DNA of 64,000 nt from Corylus avellana (lineage: Eukaryota > Streptophyta > Magnoliopsida > Fagales > Betulaceae), in assembly GCF_901000735.1 (NCBI RefSeq), contig NC_081544.1, forward strand, positions 35,973,235-36,037,234. Reading direction: 5' to 3'. The position numbers and the translations under genes were made by a program. This document shows positions 26,456 through 39,200 of this stretch, one piece after another. Below the pieces are notes generated by a model, which did not search any database, was not told the DNA's origin, and saw only the letters and a program-made list of their open reading frames with translations. Within the stretch, counting starts at the first letter, position 1, and each line of letters opens with the position of its first letter.

Positions 26456-26846
26456 GAGAAATGTTAAAGGCCCAACTTTTTTGCCAAACAAAAGTCCAAC
26501 TTTTATCTTTTATTTTTTTTCTAAAAAAAAAAAAAAGAAAAATGGAAAAAATGTCTGAAGCAACCCTATCTATTTTTGGCCTTTCTTTTATTTAGTATTT
26601 TTTTAAAAATGAAAAATAGTATTTTTCTTCATAATAATGACATTTTCTTAAAAAAAAATGACATTATTATGAAAAAAATACCATTTTTCATTTTTTAAAA
26701 AATACCAAATAAAAGAAAGACAAAAAATAGATAGGGTTGCTTTAAACATTTTTTTCATTTTTTATTTTATTTTATTTTTTAAAAATAAATAAAGTAAAAG
26801 TTGGACTTTTGTTAGGTAAAAAAATTGGGTCCCTATCATTCCTCTT
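26456..26846. mobile_element. Foldback MITE, about 390 bp
   Basis: An almost complete palindrome centred near 26650. For example, AAAAGTCCAACTTTTA on the left pairs with TAAAAGTTGGACTTTT on the right, and CATAATAATGACATTTT with AAAATGACATTATTATG near the centre. It is non-coding. Outer limits are approximate and no target duplication was established. Confidence 0.7.
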
Positions 26847-28712
26847 ATTTTTCGCTATAGTGGTCCCCATTTCTTTTTTTCCATCTACAGACTACAGTGT
26901 TAACCTTTGCTAGCTTCCACTAGGTTGAATAAATAAATCACTCATTTAAAAATCGGCCCCATGGCAATAATTGTAGATGTTTTGACAATTTAAAGCGGAT
27001 CTTAAATGGCTTGTGCTTCTATTATGGCATTGATAAAGTTTTGGATTATTTTATATTTTCTTTTTAAGTTTTACAGGGTTAGGGATTTTTTTTTTATCAT
27101 GTAAAGAAAATATGCACTTGGACAAACGCATGGACTCAAGATGCATTGGAATTTTAAAAGATAAAAACTCCCCCCAACTGTTTGAATGTTGCATATGCTT
27201 TTACAAGTTACTTACAAACTGTGTAACAATTAATAGAACACTTGTTATGTCTATTTAAGGTTAATAATTTTTTATACACCTTGGAAACTCAACACTAACA
27301 AACACGAACTCAACGAGATAAAGTTAAAAGATTTGACCTATATAATTAATTAAGTTGAATTAAAATTAATCTATATAATCTTATACTCATATCTTGACAC
27401 GACTTAAATTTAACACACAACATAATCCAACACAAAATTAACGAATTGTGATTAAGCGATTCGACCTATTCAATTAGTAAAAATTGACTTATAAACTTTT
27501 ATACCCAACATGTTATATGCGAACACAAATTACCATCATGAAAACACCCATGATCCACATAACACACTTCACCCAAATTACTTCTCTTTCTAAAACGAGA
27601 AATTATAAGGGTTAATACAAATCAACCATTAAATAGTTTGTGAACTTGTGTGAATCTTACATAAGTCAATGGTAAATCTCACAAACCTAATGATTAATTT
27701 ATTAAATTTGTAAAAAAAATTGGACCAAAACGCATGATCTCTTGACCTGCATAATGTTGGAGAAAGCTCAAAAAATAAACTTTACCATTCCCCCGGACCC
27801 CACACAAAGTACCGGAGGTACAAACAGCAAAAGAAATCTATTACGGCAGTAATGAGTTACCATCTATCATAGCCCAGACAAAAACAATAGAGATAAGGTA
27901 ATCATCATAGCCCAGACAAAAACCCTCTGCTGCTATTATTTAGTGACCATAGCCCACAGACCATATGAAGGGCACTTTTGGGTTTGTGCCACTCATGGGT
28001 TTTCTCGAGCTTTATTGGACAATTGTCCATTGATTAGGGCACTGTCTCTACAAGTCACAGAAACATAGGGTACCCAAACCCAAATTAGTGGAGTTGCGAA
28101 GAAAAAAACCTATAAATTAAAGACAGAAACATTATTATTACTGGGGAGCATTCCAGCCAAAAGGAATCAAAAGAGGCATAGAAAATCGCATCCAATTGAC
28201 ATCGAGAAAAGGAGAACCGAATAAATTAAAGCAAAGTACTATATTATATCCCCCAATTTAAACTTTAAAAAGATAATCAAATCCCCTTTAACTAGCAGAG
28301 CTCTCATAGATAGGCCCACTTCAGAAATTATCCTCACCTAATCACAAAACTTAGTTCCAAAGCAAAACTTATTAATCATAAAATAAAAAAAGATATTTTA
28401 AAATTTTCCAACCTCACCGCAGAGACAATGACTTCCCGCCGGCCAGTATTTCTAGTCCAGGGGAAGTGAGCCAACAAAAAACAGAGAACCTTAAAAGTTG
28501 AAGAAGAAAGAAAAAAGAAAAGAAAAAGAGATTCATTGAGGACCATAATATCTATATTCGAGTACGAATAAAAGATAAAACCCACCACCAAAAATATATT
28601 TCCTCCTTTCTTTATCTCTTAACATTTGCTTTTGGGGGCTCGAGAACTTAGAACCAAGATAAAAATTAAACCCCAAAAATTAAAGAAAAAAAAAAGACAT
28701 TGAATTTTTGAC
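26847..28712. other. Intergenic, no gene seen
   Basis: Around 27250-27540 the sequence has ACACGAACTCAAC/ACACGACTTAAAT-type blocks that recur near 45950-46010 and 53360-53420, a low-level dispersed repeat. The end adjoining 28713 should contain the 3' UTR of the minus-strand gene there. Confidence 0.45.
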
Positions 28713-29525
28713 CTACACATTCGGACTCCAAAGGCTCCATAAACGAGAATTGAATAAGCCCAACACGTCCGGCAGCACCTTTCTGGCCAAACCCTTATGG
28801 TGGTGGTCGTTGCTCGCCGCCACCATTGTCCGACCAACCACCGACTCAGCCTCCTCTTCCTTCTCTTCCTTACCTTCCTCAACCACAACCTCGTACGCTT
28901 TATCCTCCAGAACCCCGTCAACCTTGTCGCTCGAACTCACCGAAACGGCGTCGATCTCCGGCGAAGTCACAGAAAAAGGTGAACTTTCCTCGGTCTCCGC
29001 TGGCAACACCGGAGTCTCCGAGAAATCGGAGGGTTTTTCCGGCACACGGCGGTTCGTGGGTTTTTCCCTGCGCTTGTCTCGGCCGTTGACCTTCTTTGAC
29101 TGCTCGCCGTGGGCCAAGTGGTCCTCGAAGGCCTCGATGGCCTGGTGGATGAGCTCGCGGTTGGGCGAGGAGTCCCACCGCAACCAGTAGCTCATGTAGC
29201 AAGCGAAGCAGTCACAATCGAACACCGGCTTGTGGGTGTTGTTGTTCGGAGAAAACTTTTTCTGGGGCGGCTTTCTCTTGTGGGTAATCGGAGAAGGATT
29301 TGTTGGTTTCATCGACCATGTAACCATGTAGGCCAGGACTTCACGGTCTTCCAGGGAGAGCACAGAGGCTAGAGCCAGAATCGCCGCCGGTAGGAGCTTC
29401 AACACGGCGAGAAAATCTCCATCGGAAGGGCACTGAGTCCCAGCAGAAGAGGAAGAAAAAGATGAAGATGATGATGATGATGATGATGGAGATGGGTATA
29501 CTTTACCTTTCTTCTTTATCTTCAT
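28713..29525 (-). CDS. Plant protein of unknown function, 270 aa, intronless
   Basis: A single exon from ATG at 29525 to TAG at 28713. The protein begins with a basic start and a long serine run (about residues 12-27) encoded by ATG/GAT-type trinucleotide repeats. A hydrophobic segment near residues 40-60 (LAVLKLLPAAILALASVLSL) could be a membrane anchor or buried helix. The central block CDCFACYMSYWLRWDSSPNR followed by ELIHQAIEAFEDHL looks like a conserved cysteine/aromatic core. The C-terminal third is acidic (EEGKEEKEEEAE) and precedes a hydrophobic end. I recall similar uncharacterised plant proteins sharing the CFACY...WDSSPNR block, but no function. The codons are markedly GC-rich against AT-rich surroundings, which supports a real gene. 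The 5' part is present a second time at 35706-36276. Confidence 0.8.
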   Translation of the reverse strand: MKIKKKGKVYPSPSSSSSSSSSFSSSSAGTQCPSDGDFLAVLKLLPAAILALASVLSLEDREVLAYMVTWSMKPTNPSPITHKRKPPQKKFSPNNNTHKPVFDCDCFACYMSYWLRWDSSPNRELIHQAIEAFEDHLAHGEQSKKVNGRDKRREKPTNRRVPEKPSDFSETPVLPAETEESSPFSVTSPEIDAVSVSSSDKVDGVLEDKAYEVVVEEGKEEKEEEAESVVGRTMVAASNDHHHKGLARKVLPDVLGLFNSRLWSLWSPNV

Positions 29526-32500
29526 CTTTGCTTTGCTTCACAGGTTTTGATGGAAGAGAGAAGGGATTAAGAGTGGGTTTTGTTGGGAGAGAGAGAGAGA
29601 GAGGAACAGTGGTAGGGTTTTTATTTTGCTTGGCAGACAAGGCTTCTGGGTACGTAGGGGTCACCGTTGCTTACAGAGGACGAGGCTCACGCTCTGGTAT
29701 TGGTGCGTGTTTGCCACAGTGAGCTGGTTTGTGAGGGTGATTGGTGCTAATTACCTCTTTTGTAAGGTTTTGGCAGGGTCTGAAAGATGCCCAGAAGAGG
29801 TGTTTTAGGTTGAAATATTTCCTTAAAAATTGTTCCAACCATTAAAAAGGAAAGAATATACTAGTGTCATCGTCTAATCAAGTAACCTGTGGATGCTTAT
29901 AAAAAAAATTTAAGTAACTTTTAATATCAACTATTTAAAATAAGTCACACAAATTAATGTAAAATAAATGTAAAGGGTAATAGCATTACTTGATCTATTA
30001 ATTTATGCCTATATGTGAATAATTTCACTCTAATAATCGGGTAGAGGAGAATTTGATAAGATTTAACCTGTCTCAATCGCTAGCCTATTGTTGATGGTCA
30101 AATCTTAAACCATCTCAGTTGAAAAAATCTCACCTACTTTTAAAATTAAGTGGCATGTCATTTTACTGAGAAAATCACACAATCATCCAATAATAATAAA
30201 TTTCGCATGAGATTTTATTTTATTCGGTTAAAACCATTTGTGCGCAAGTTAAGATTGATCAATAAATTAGGTGTGCATAACATAATTAATTGATCAGTAA
30301 ACGTGTTCGGTGTTTGACATCTAACTCTTTTGTTACGTCAATGAGAACCTGATTTGTAAATAGGTGCACGAATTACATAATCAATTGATGAGTAAATGCC
30401 AATTAATTATCAGAATTATTTTTTACCTAGATGAAATCAGTGCAATTGCATGCAATGCGTCCATATATTTAAAAAAATTTAGAAAAAATTAAAATCTTAA
30501 TATAATATAAAAAAATAATAATATATATTAAATTCACATCTCACGAAACTGATGTCCTCAGTCAAAGAAGAGTGTGGTGGAGTTCAATATTTATAATTAC
30601 TCATATGAAAAACTTAGAAAACAAAAAAAAATCTATGATAGCAATTTACATTTAATGCCTTCAATTAGTCTCTTTCGTTGGGGAAAGATGTCACTAAATA
30701 AAAACAACATCATAACTACAAAAAGGAGAAAAAATGATTTGTGTTTGAAAATACTAACCCAAAGATATACCAAATATATTATTAATTATTAAGTGTTTGT
30801 TTGAGATTGTGTAAAAAAATTTAGAAATATTTTTAATAAAATGAAAGTAAAAATAATTATGTGAAGCAAAAATGAAAATATATGTTTTGCTGACTATGGT
30901 AAAAATAATTATGTTTTGCCGTTTTCAAGAGGTGAAGAGGTAAAAAAGAAAAAAAGATGAAATTTTAAATTAAAATTAGAGGAAGAATGAGACGTAATTA
31001 AGGAGAGGAAGGTGCAAAATTGGTTGAGATGGGCACATTGGAGGAGAGGAGGGAGGGAGTAAAGGTCTGTAATGCCCTATTGCAAGTGGTCTGCGGCTGT
31101 TTGCTTTAGTGATGAGCAGGGCAGAGATAGTACGTCATGGACAGAGTGCAGCACTGTACAGGTACGGTTCCCGGGATTAAATTGATTTTGAGATCTAATA
31201 TTGTCATTTCATAAGGCATCATGGATAAGGACAACCGACCAAAAGCACAGAAAGCGGTGTCAAATTTGAGGTGGGGTGAAAATAATTATATATATATATA
31301 TTATATATAAGCTTTAGGATATGCGATGAAACCATTGGTTTAAGAGGGGAATACAGAAAATTTGATTTTTTTTTTTTTTTTTATTAATCCAATTGACTCT
31401 TGCTCTTGGTACTTCTGATTGATTATGTCAGGGTTACCAACCACATTGTTAAACCTTCTTTTATAAAAAGACAATTTTGATAAAAGCATCTTTTATTTGC
31501 ATTCTATAATTTCAATTGAGGATGATGGGACACCGTTGGCATTTAGTATTGGTAACAAAGTTCATTTAATATAAGCATAATAATACACGCTATTCTTGAT
31601 TGAAATCTTAACAATTTGCTTTTAAAAAAGTCTACATAAGATTTATTTATTTATTTATTTTGGCATGTCCATAATCAATTGAGGTGTCCCTTGAAAATAC
31701 ATAAGATTTATTTGTGCACAACTAAACATCTGAATAATTTAAAATTTATTTAAGCAATCCTACAAATTGCTAAAGATCATAATCGGATAAGAATTTCTTC
31801 AAGTGGAATAAAAATAAATTTAAATGACCTTATATCATGTACATTATTAAATGTAACAAAATAAAATTTAGATTATAAAATAATTTCTCTCAATTTCGAA
31901 GAGAATCCTATTCCGGTCAAATATACTTTTTAACATTTTTCACACACAACTAACTTAAATTGCCTAATATTTTCACAAAGAGAAACATAATCAAATTGTT
32001 AGAATGTTAAATCACTGCCTATTCTAAGAGTAAAAATAATAGTGATTCAACACTTGTAACACTAATGAATTAACTTTTCTATAACTTAATAGGGAAAGTG
32101 ATATGGACGAGTGTTGAAAAATGAGTTACTTCTCAGTACGAATGATTTTTAGAAACAGGAGATTTGGGCCACGAATATTGTAATTCATGGAGGGGCATTT
32201 ATTACCCGAAGTAATATAGAAAAGCTCACATTCATTTGACGACCAATGTACTCAAATGTCAATTGTAGCGACATAAAAGATTCCTACATTTGCCAGCCCA
32301 CAAGTAGATGCAATTTTGAAAGTGACACTCCTACAATTTTTGACTTACTACTTTTTTTTTTTTTTGGGTGTTATTATAATTACAAGTGAGATTTCTTATT
32401 GATATTGTATTACATGTAACACATGCACGGAAGCAACTTAGTAGACTCTGATCATCTTTATTCAGGGGGCGGAACTAGTATTCCAAGCCTCAAAATATTT

Positions 32501-34178
32501 TTTAATTTTTTTTTTAAAAAAAATATTCTTATAATTTTGTTTTTAAACCCTTTTTTTTTTGTCCACCCACATCTAAAATCCTAATTCTATCACTGTCCTT
32601 ATCATTTTTGTTTTGTTGTGTTTATCTCATAGGATTAAAATCTTCTCTCTCTTTTATTATTATTATTATTATTATTATTTTATGACCCAAAAGTTTTATT
32701 ATGATACTATATTAAATTATCATTTGTTTTAAATGTTAGGTGGATAAGAAACAATTTATTTAATTATTTAATTAATATTGAAAAATAGTTGCTTTTCAAT
32801 GCATGAAAGCAATTAGAAAGATTATTCAGTATCTTGCTCTATAAACGTAGGGTTACTTTCAATTAACTGAAAATCAACTAATATAAAGTTTTAAAACAAG
32901 CGAAATTGGTGTTGAAGTAGTGAAACATCCATGACAAATCCGTTTGTTAATATTTTTATTTAGAGGGTTTTTTTATTTGAAGAATTGTTGTAATATGAAG
33001 TAGTTAATATATATATATATATAAGAAAAAAAGGAAAAAGGGAGTTATAAAAAAACCATCTCTGCCCGTGGATGAAAACGCCAAGTGATGGACTTTGAAG
33101 CCTCTCCTCTTGCAGTTGAAGGTCATCCAACCCTATCAAACCAACTAATATTGGTTACCATGTCACTTCTGGGTAGGTTAAAAAGCCCTCTTTACAAATA
33201 TACCATTATCAAGACCCTAAAGACTAGAAACAATTTTGCAAGCATCACTCTTCTTTCTCATTTCGTTTTAATTTTTCTAGTCATGGTCAACTCCTTTGTT
33301 AATAGTTAGGGTCCCCATCAATCAATTATCATCTACCTTTATATCACTTTAGGCTTGGTTTTCTTTTGATGAAATCAGTAAATTAAAATTATTTTGCATT
33401 TCTTCATAAAGCTTATATAATGATTTCTTGGAAATGGGTACGTATTTTCTTAGGATATATATATATATATTTTTTTTTCTAATTTCCCACACCTATTTTC
33501 CAACAAAGATTACATAGTATCTGCTACCTGCGATAAGCTCTCCTTTTTGTTGATAAAGCACAACCATGGGCGCTGGTGTCAGAAGTGCTTGACATGTAAA
33601 AGTAGCTGAATTGGAGCGTCCTTGTTTCGTTATTTGGCACAAAAGAATCAAAAAGATTGCCATTTTCTAAGTTGTAATTATATGAACAGTAATGCTCCTG
33701 TCAAAGGTAATCAAGTGTGAACATTTTAATTGATATTAATATCCATATATTTATGTTATATGGTGTTGTGCTTTTCCTTCTTCTGCGTTTTTGGTCGGAT
33801 CCTTCCTAGACAGTTCCATACGGTGCCAAGGAGTCATGACTTTCACTTAAGATTTGTAGGAATCTTGACTCTTGAGCCTTCTCAGCCCAAGTAATTGTTT
33901 AACAACTTCTAAAAGAAATTGTGACTGGAAAGAAGAATTTTTTTTTAATATAAGAAACTGCAGTTTTGTACCCTTATGGTAAAAGGCATCACTATAAAGT
34001 GCATTCAACCCCGTCATTTTACAAGGCAAAAGTGTGTTTTTAGATACTGCGGAAAGGCTCCATTTGGAGAACGTGTTTTGAAAATAATTAACGGTGTGTT
34101 TGATATAAAAGTGAAAATAGATTTGAATTTTTTTGTACCAAGCATATAAAAGTGGAAATAGTATTGAATTTTTTTTAT
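29526..34178. other. Intergenic, no gene seen
   Basis: The first 300 bases are the likely promoter and leader of the minus-strand gene. The rest is AT-rich. A (TTA)n run lies at 32652-32680 and is replaced by a different T/A tract in the allelic copy. A GGGGGCGGAACTAG block near 32465 resembles the end of a common hAT-type MITE. The 74-codon and 121-codon frames at 33085 and 33847 look like chance frames. Confidence 0.5.
29587..29605. repeat. (GA)n microsatellite in the leader of the 270-aa gene
   Basis: An uninterrupted GA run about 65 bases upstream of the start codon at 29525. On the gene's strand it is a CT tract, common in plant 5' leaders. Confidence 0.8.
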
Positions 34179-34720
34179 GATTAAATACCTTTTTGTCCTT
34201 ATAGTTTAACAATTTTATTTTTGGTTACATAGGGTTTAGTTTTTATCATAGGAGGTACTTTGGGTTTACATAAAAATTGAGATAGTACTTCTGTTTAAAT
34301 TCCGTCCAAAATTTGACGAAAACCATGTTAGTATCATTAAAAAATTGACACATGTCCCTATACCTAATTAATTTTTTAAAAAAAATAAAAAAATTATATT
34401 TAATTAAATTAAAAAAAGGCTACCCATGGCCAAAATGGGTGGCCCAAATGGATTTTTTTTTAAAAAAAATTTAATTAAATGAAAAATTTTAATTGTTTTA
34501 ATTTTAAAAAAGTTATTATTTTTAATTAAGTATATGGACACATGTCAATTTTTTAATAGTGCTGACGTGGCTTTTCGTCAAATTTTGGACGAAATTTAGA
34601 CGGAGGTATTATCTCCATCTTTATGTATACCCCGATGTACCTCATGTCATGTGATAAAAACTAAATCCTATGAAACAAAAAATAAAGTTGTAAAATCATA
34701 GGGGCAAAAAGTTATTTAAC
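34179..34720. mobile_element. Foldback MITE, first of two abutting elements
   Basis: The left end ATTAAATACCTTTTTGTCC and the right end in reverse complement GTTAAATAACTTTTTGCCCC are inverted repeats that continue inward through ACAATTTTATTTTT/ACAACTTTATTTTT and the shared TTTGACGAAA blocks. No coding capacity. Confidence 0.7.
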
Positions 34721-34730
34721 TTTTTTTTAG

Positions 34731-35199
34731 GGAAAAATATAAAAAAAACCCCCCAAACTATCAGCCATTTTCGATTTAGCCCCCTAATGTTCCAAAAGTG
34801 ATAAAGTAGCCCCCCAAACTACCAAGCTATTGCATTTTGGCCACTCCGTTAGTCAAAACCGTCAATTTGGACAGAAACTGCAAAACGATGTTGTTTTGTT
34901 ATGGGTAAGGTACTATAATGCCCTTTTATGAAAAAAAAAAATTTTTGGGAAAAATATAAAAAAGCCCCACAAACTACCAGTTGTTTTCATTTTAGCCCCC
35001 TAATGTTCAGAAAGTGATAAAGTAACCCCCAACAAAACGACATCGTTTTTCAGTTTCAGTCTAAACTGACGATTTTGACTAACGGAGTGGCCAAAATGCA
35101 ATAGTTTGGTAGTTTGAGAGGCTACTTTATCATTTTTAAAACATTAGGGAGTTAAATAAAAAACGGCTGGTAGTTTGGAGGACTTTTTTATATTTTTCC
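34731..35199. mobile_element. Foldback MITE, second of two abutting elements
   Basis: The left end GGAAAAATATAAAAAAAACC and the right end in reverse complement GGAAAAATATAAAAAAGTCC are inverted repeats. Further pairs are the CCAAACTACCA and TGGTAGTTTG blocks and the ACTCCGTTAGTCAAAACCGTC and GACGATTTTGACTAACGGAGT blocks. A second left-end copy at 34948 suggests a nested or compound element. Similar sequence recurs near 50600-50690. Confidence 0.7.
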
Positions 35200-35605
35200 T
35201 TTTTTTTTTTAAGATAGAAATGAAAAAAAAAAGTTAAATAATGTGAAGTCAAAAGTTTTAACTTGTATGATAATAAAATAAAAATTGATTAACGTGATAT
35301 AAAGGAAAAATGAGTTTTGAATTTATTTGTAAGAAACAAGTAAATAAATGAGACTTGGCCTAAGTTTGGACACAACTGCTAACCCACACGGCTTAGCCGT
35401 GACCTAGCATAAGTTAGGGTTGCACCTACCCATGGCTAAGTTTGGCTGTAACCTAGTCGTGGGTCAATGAGTCACAAGATGATTCAAAATTTTCAGAAGG
35501 TATTTTGGTATTTTTATTTGTCTTTGTTAGGGATTAACATAAAAATAGTAGATTACGTCCAATTAAAGAAAAAAAATTTTAAATTTGGAAGTTCATATGG
35601 TTGGT

Positions 35606-35705
35606 NNNNNNNNNNNNNNNNNNNNNNNNNNNNNNNNNNNNNNNNNNNNNNNNNNNNNNNNNNNNNNNNNNNNNNNNNNNNNNNNNNNNNNNNNNNNNNN
35701 NNNNN
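35606..35705. other. Assembly gap, 100 N
   Basis: Exactly 100 unresolved bases between two copies of the same 6.7-kb segment. Confidence 0.99.
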
Positions 35706-36276
35706 TCTCCGGCGAAGTCACAGAAAAAGGTGAACTTTCCTCGGTCTCCGCTGGCAACACCGGAGTCTCCGAGAAATCGGAGGGTTTTTCCGGCACACGG
35801 CGGTTCGTGGGTTTTTCCCTGCGCTTGCCTCGGCCGTTGACCTTCTTTGACTGCTCGCCGTGGGCCAAGTGGTCCTCGAAGGCCTCGATGGCCTGGTGGA
35901 TGAGCTCGCGGTTGGGCGAGGAGTCCCACCGCAACCAGTAGCTCATGTAGCAAGCGAAGCAGTCACAATCGAACACCGGCTTGTGGGTGTTGTTGTTCGG
36001 AGAAAACTTTTTCTGGGGCGGCTTTCTCTTGTGGGTAATCGGAGAAGGATTTGTTGGTTTCATCGACCATGTAACCATGTAGGCCAGGACTTCACGGTCT
36101 TCCAGGGAGAGCACAGAGGCTAGAGCCAGAATCGCCGCCGGTAGGAGCTTCAACACGGCGAGAAAATCTCCATCGGAAGGGCACTGAGTCCCAGCAGAAG
36201 AGGAAGAAAAAGATGAAGATGATGATGATGATGATGATGGAGATGGGTATACTTTACCTTTCTTCTTTATCTTCAT
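35706..36276 (-). pseudogene. Second, truncated copy of the 270-aa gene (5' part only)
   Basis: The minus-strand frame from ATG at 36276 runs 190 codons, with at most one residue difference from the gene at 28713-29525, and then enters the N gap. The C-terminal 80 codons are missing only because the contig starts here, so this is not evidence of a decayed gene. It is most likely the other allele of the same gene. The visible amino-acid difference is in the lysine/arginine-rich stretch: NGRGKRR here, NGRDKRR in the full copy. Confidence 0.85.
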
Positions 36277-39200
36277 CTTTGCTTTGCTTCACAGGTTTTG
36301 ATGGAAGAGAGAAGGGATTAAGAGTGGGTTTTGTTGGGAGAGAGAGAGAGAGAGGAACAGTGGTAGGGTTTTTATTTTGCTTGGCAGACAAGGTTTCTGG
36401 GTACGTAGGGGTCACCGTTGCTTACAGAGGACGAGGCTCACGCTCTGGTATTGGTGCGTGTTTGCCACAGTGAGCTGGTTTGTGAGGGTGATTGGTGCTA
36501 ATTACCTCTTTTGTAAGGTTTTGGCAGGGTCTGAAAGATGCCCAGAAGAGGTGTTTTAGGTTGAAATATTTCCTTAAAAATTGTTCCAACCATTAAAAAG
36601 GAAAGAATATACTAGTGTCATCGTCTAATCAAGTAACCTGTGGATGCTTATAAAAAAAATTTTAACTTTCTATAATATATATATATATATTAAAATAATA
36701 CTATTCTTCAGATTAATTTATTATATTTTAAGTAACTTTTAATATCAACTATTTAAAATAAGTCACACAAATTAATGTAAAATAAATGTCAAGAGTAATA
36801 GCATTCCTTGATCTATTAATTTATGCCTATATGTGAATAATTTCACTCAAATAATCGGGTAGAGGAGAATTTGATAAGATTTAACCTGTCTCAATCGCTA
36901 GCCTATTGTTGATGGTCAAATCTTAAACCATCTCAGTTGAAAAAATCTCACCCACTTTTGAAATTAAGTGGCATGTCATTTTACTGAGAAAATCACACAA
37001 TCATCCAATAATAATAAATTTCGCATGAGATTTTATTTTATTCCGTTAAAACCATTTGTGCGCAAGTTAAGATTGATCAATAAATCAGGTATGCCTAACA
37101 TAATTAATTGATCAGTAAACGTGTTCGGTGTTTGACATCTAACTCTTTTGTTACGTCAATGAGATCCTGATTTGTAAATAGGTGCACGCATTACATAATC
37201 AATTGATGAGTAAATGCCAATTAATTATCAGAATTATTTTTTACCTAGATGAAATCAGTGCAATTGCATGCAATGCGTCCATATATTTAAAAAAATTTAG
37301 AAAAAATTAAAATCTTAATATAATATAAAAAAATAATAATATATATTAAATTCACATCTCACGAAACTGATGTCCTCAGTCAAAGAAGAGTGTGGTGGAG
37401 TTCAATATTTATAATTACTCATACGAAAAACTTAGAAAACAAAAAAAAATCTATGATAGCAATTTACATTTAATGCCTTCAATTAGTCTCTTTCGTTGGG
37501 GAAAGATGTCACTAAATAAAAACAACATCATAACTACAAAAAGGAGAAAAAATGATTTGTGTTTGAAAATACTAACCCAAAGATATACCAAATATATTAT
37601 TAATTATTAAGTGTTTGTTTGAGATTGCGTAAAAAATTTAGAAATACTTTTAATAAAATAAAAGTAAAAATAATTATGTGAAGCAAAAATGAGTATTTGG
37701 TAAAACAAAAGTTAAAAAATGAAAATATATGTTTTGCTGACTATGGTAAAAATAATTATGTTTTGCTGTTTTCAAGAGGTGAAGAGGTAAAAAAGAAAAA
37801 AAGATGAAATTTTAAATTAAAATTAGAGGAAGAATGAGACGTAATTAAGGAGAGGAAGGTGCAAAATTGGTTGAGATGGGCACATTGGAGCCTTGGAGGA
37901 GAGGAGGGAGGGAGTAAAGGTCTATAATGCCCTATTGCGAGTGGTCTGCGGCTGTTTGCTTTAGTGATGAGCAGGGCAGAGATAGTACATCATGGACAGA
38001 GTGCAGCACTGTACAGGTACGGTTCCCGGGATTAAATTGATTTTGAAATCTAATATTGTCATTTCATAAGGCATCATGGATAAGGACAACCGACCAAAAG
38101 CACAGAAAGCGGTGTCAAATTTGAGGTGGGGTGAAAATAATTATATATATATTATATATAAGCTTTAGGATATGCGATGAAACCATTGGTTTAAGAGGGG
38201 AAAACATCTTACGAAAAAAAAAAAAAGAGAGGGGAAAACAGAAAATTTGATTTTTTTTTTTTTATTAATCCAATTGACTCTTGCTCTTGGTACTTCTGAT
38301 TGATTATGTCAGGGTTACCAACCACATTGTTAAACCTTCTTTTATAAAAAGACAATTTTGATAAAAGCATCTTTTATTTGCATTCTATAATTTCAATTGA
38401 GGATGATGGGACACCGTTGGCATTTAGTATTGGTAACAAAGTTCATTTAATATAAGCATAATAATACACGCTATTCTTGATTGAAATCTTAACAATTTGC
38501 TTTTAAAAAAGTCTACATAAGATTTATTTATTTATTTATTTTGGCATGTCCATAATCAATTGAGGTGTCCCTTGAAAATACATAAGATTTATTTGTGCAC
38601 AACTAAACATCCGAATAATTTAAAATTTATTTAAGCAATCCTACAAATTGCTAAAGATCATAATCGGATAAGAATTTCTTCAAGTGAAATAAAAATAAAT
38701 TTAAATGACCTTATATCATGTACATTATTAAATGTAACAAAATAAAATTTAGATTATAAAATAATTTCTCTCAATTTCGAAGAGAATCTTATTCCGGTCA
38801 AATATACTTTTTAACATTTTTAACACACAACTAACTTAAATTGCCTAATATTTTCACAAAGAGAAATATAATCAAATTGTTAGAATGTTAAATCACTGCC
38901 TATTCTAAGAGTAAAAATAATAGTGATTCAACACTTGTAACACTAATGAATTAACTTTTCTATAACTTAATAGGGAAAGTGATATGGACGAGTGTTGAAA
39001 AATGAGTTACTTCTCAGTACGAATGATTTTTAGAAACAGGAGATTTGGGCCACGAATATTGTAATTCCTGGAGGGGCATTTATTACCCGAAATAATATAG
39101 AAAAGCTCACATTCATTTGACGACCAATGTACTCAAATGTCAATTGTAGCGACATAAAAGATTCCTACATTTGCCAGCCCACAAGTAGATGCAATTTTGA

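Larger units (their letters stand above)
28955..35605. repeat. Copy 1 (end of contig C) of a 6.7-kb duplicated segment
   Basis: This 6,651-bp segment aligns along its whole length to 35706-42460. Offsets grow stepwise from 6,751 to 6,868 through a few indels, and single-base changes are sparse. It includes the 5' part of the 270-aa gene and its upstream region, then intergenic DNA with two MITEs. It ends exactly at the N gap. Confidence 0.95.

Noticed and set aside
28708..29372. Long plus-strand frames opposite the 270-aa gene
   Set aside because: They are antisense shadows of a GC-rich coding exon. The minus-strand frame is longer, has a sensible start and contains the conserved core.
33085..34212. 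Frames of 74 and 121 codons kept in both copies of the 6.7-kb segment
   Set aside because: Their conservation only reflects near-identity of the whole segment. Composition is AT-rich and no family resemblance is visible.
35706..36276. Reading the second copy as a decayed paralogue
   Set aside because: Its truncation coincides exactly with an assembly gap and the remaining frame is intact, so there is no evidence of biological loss.
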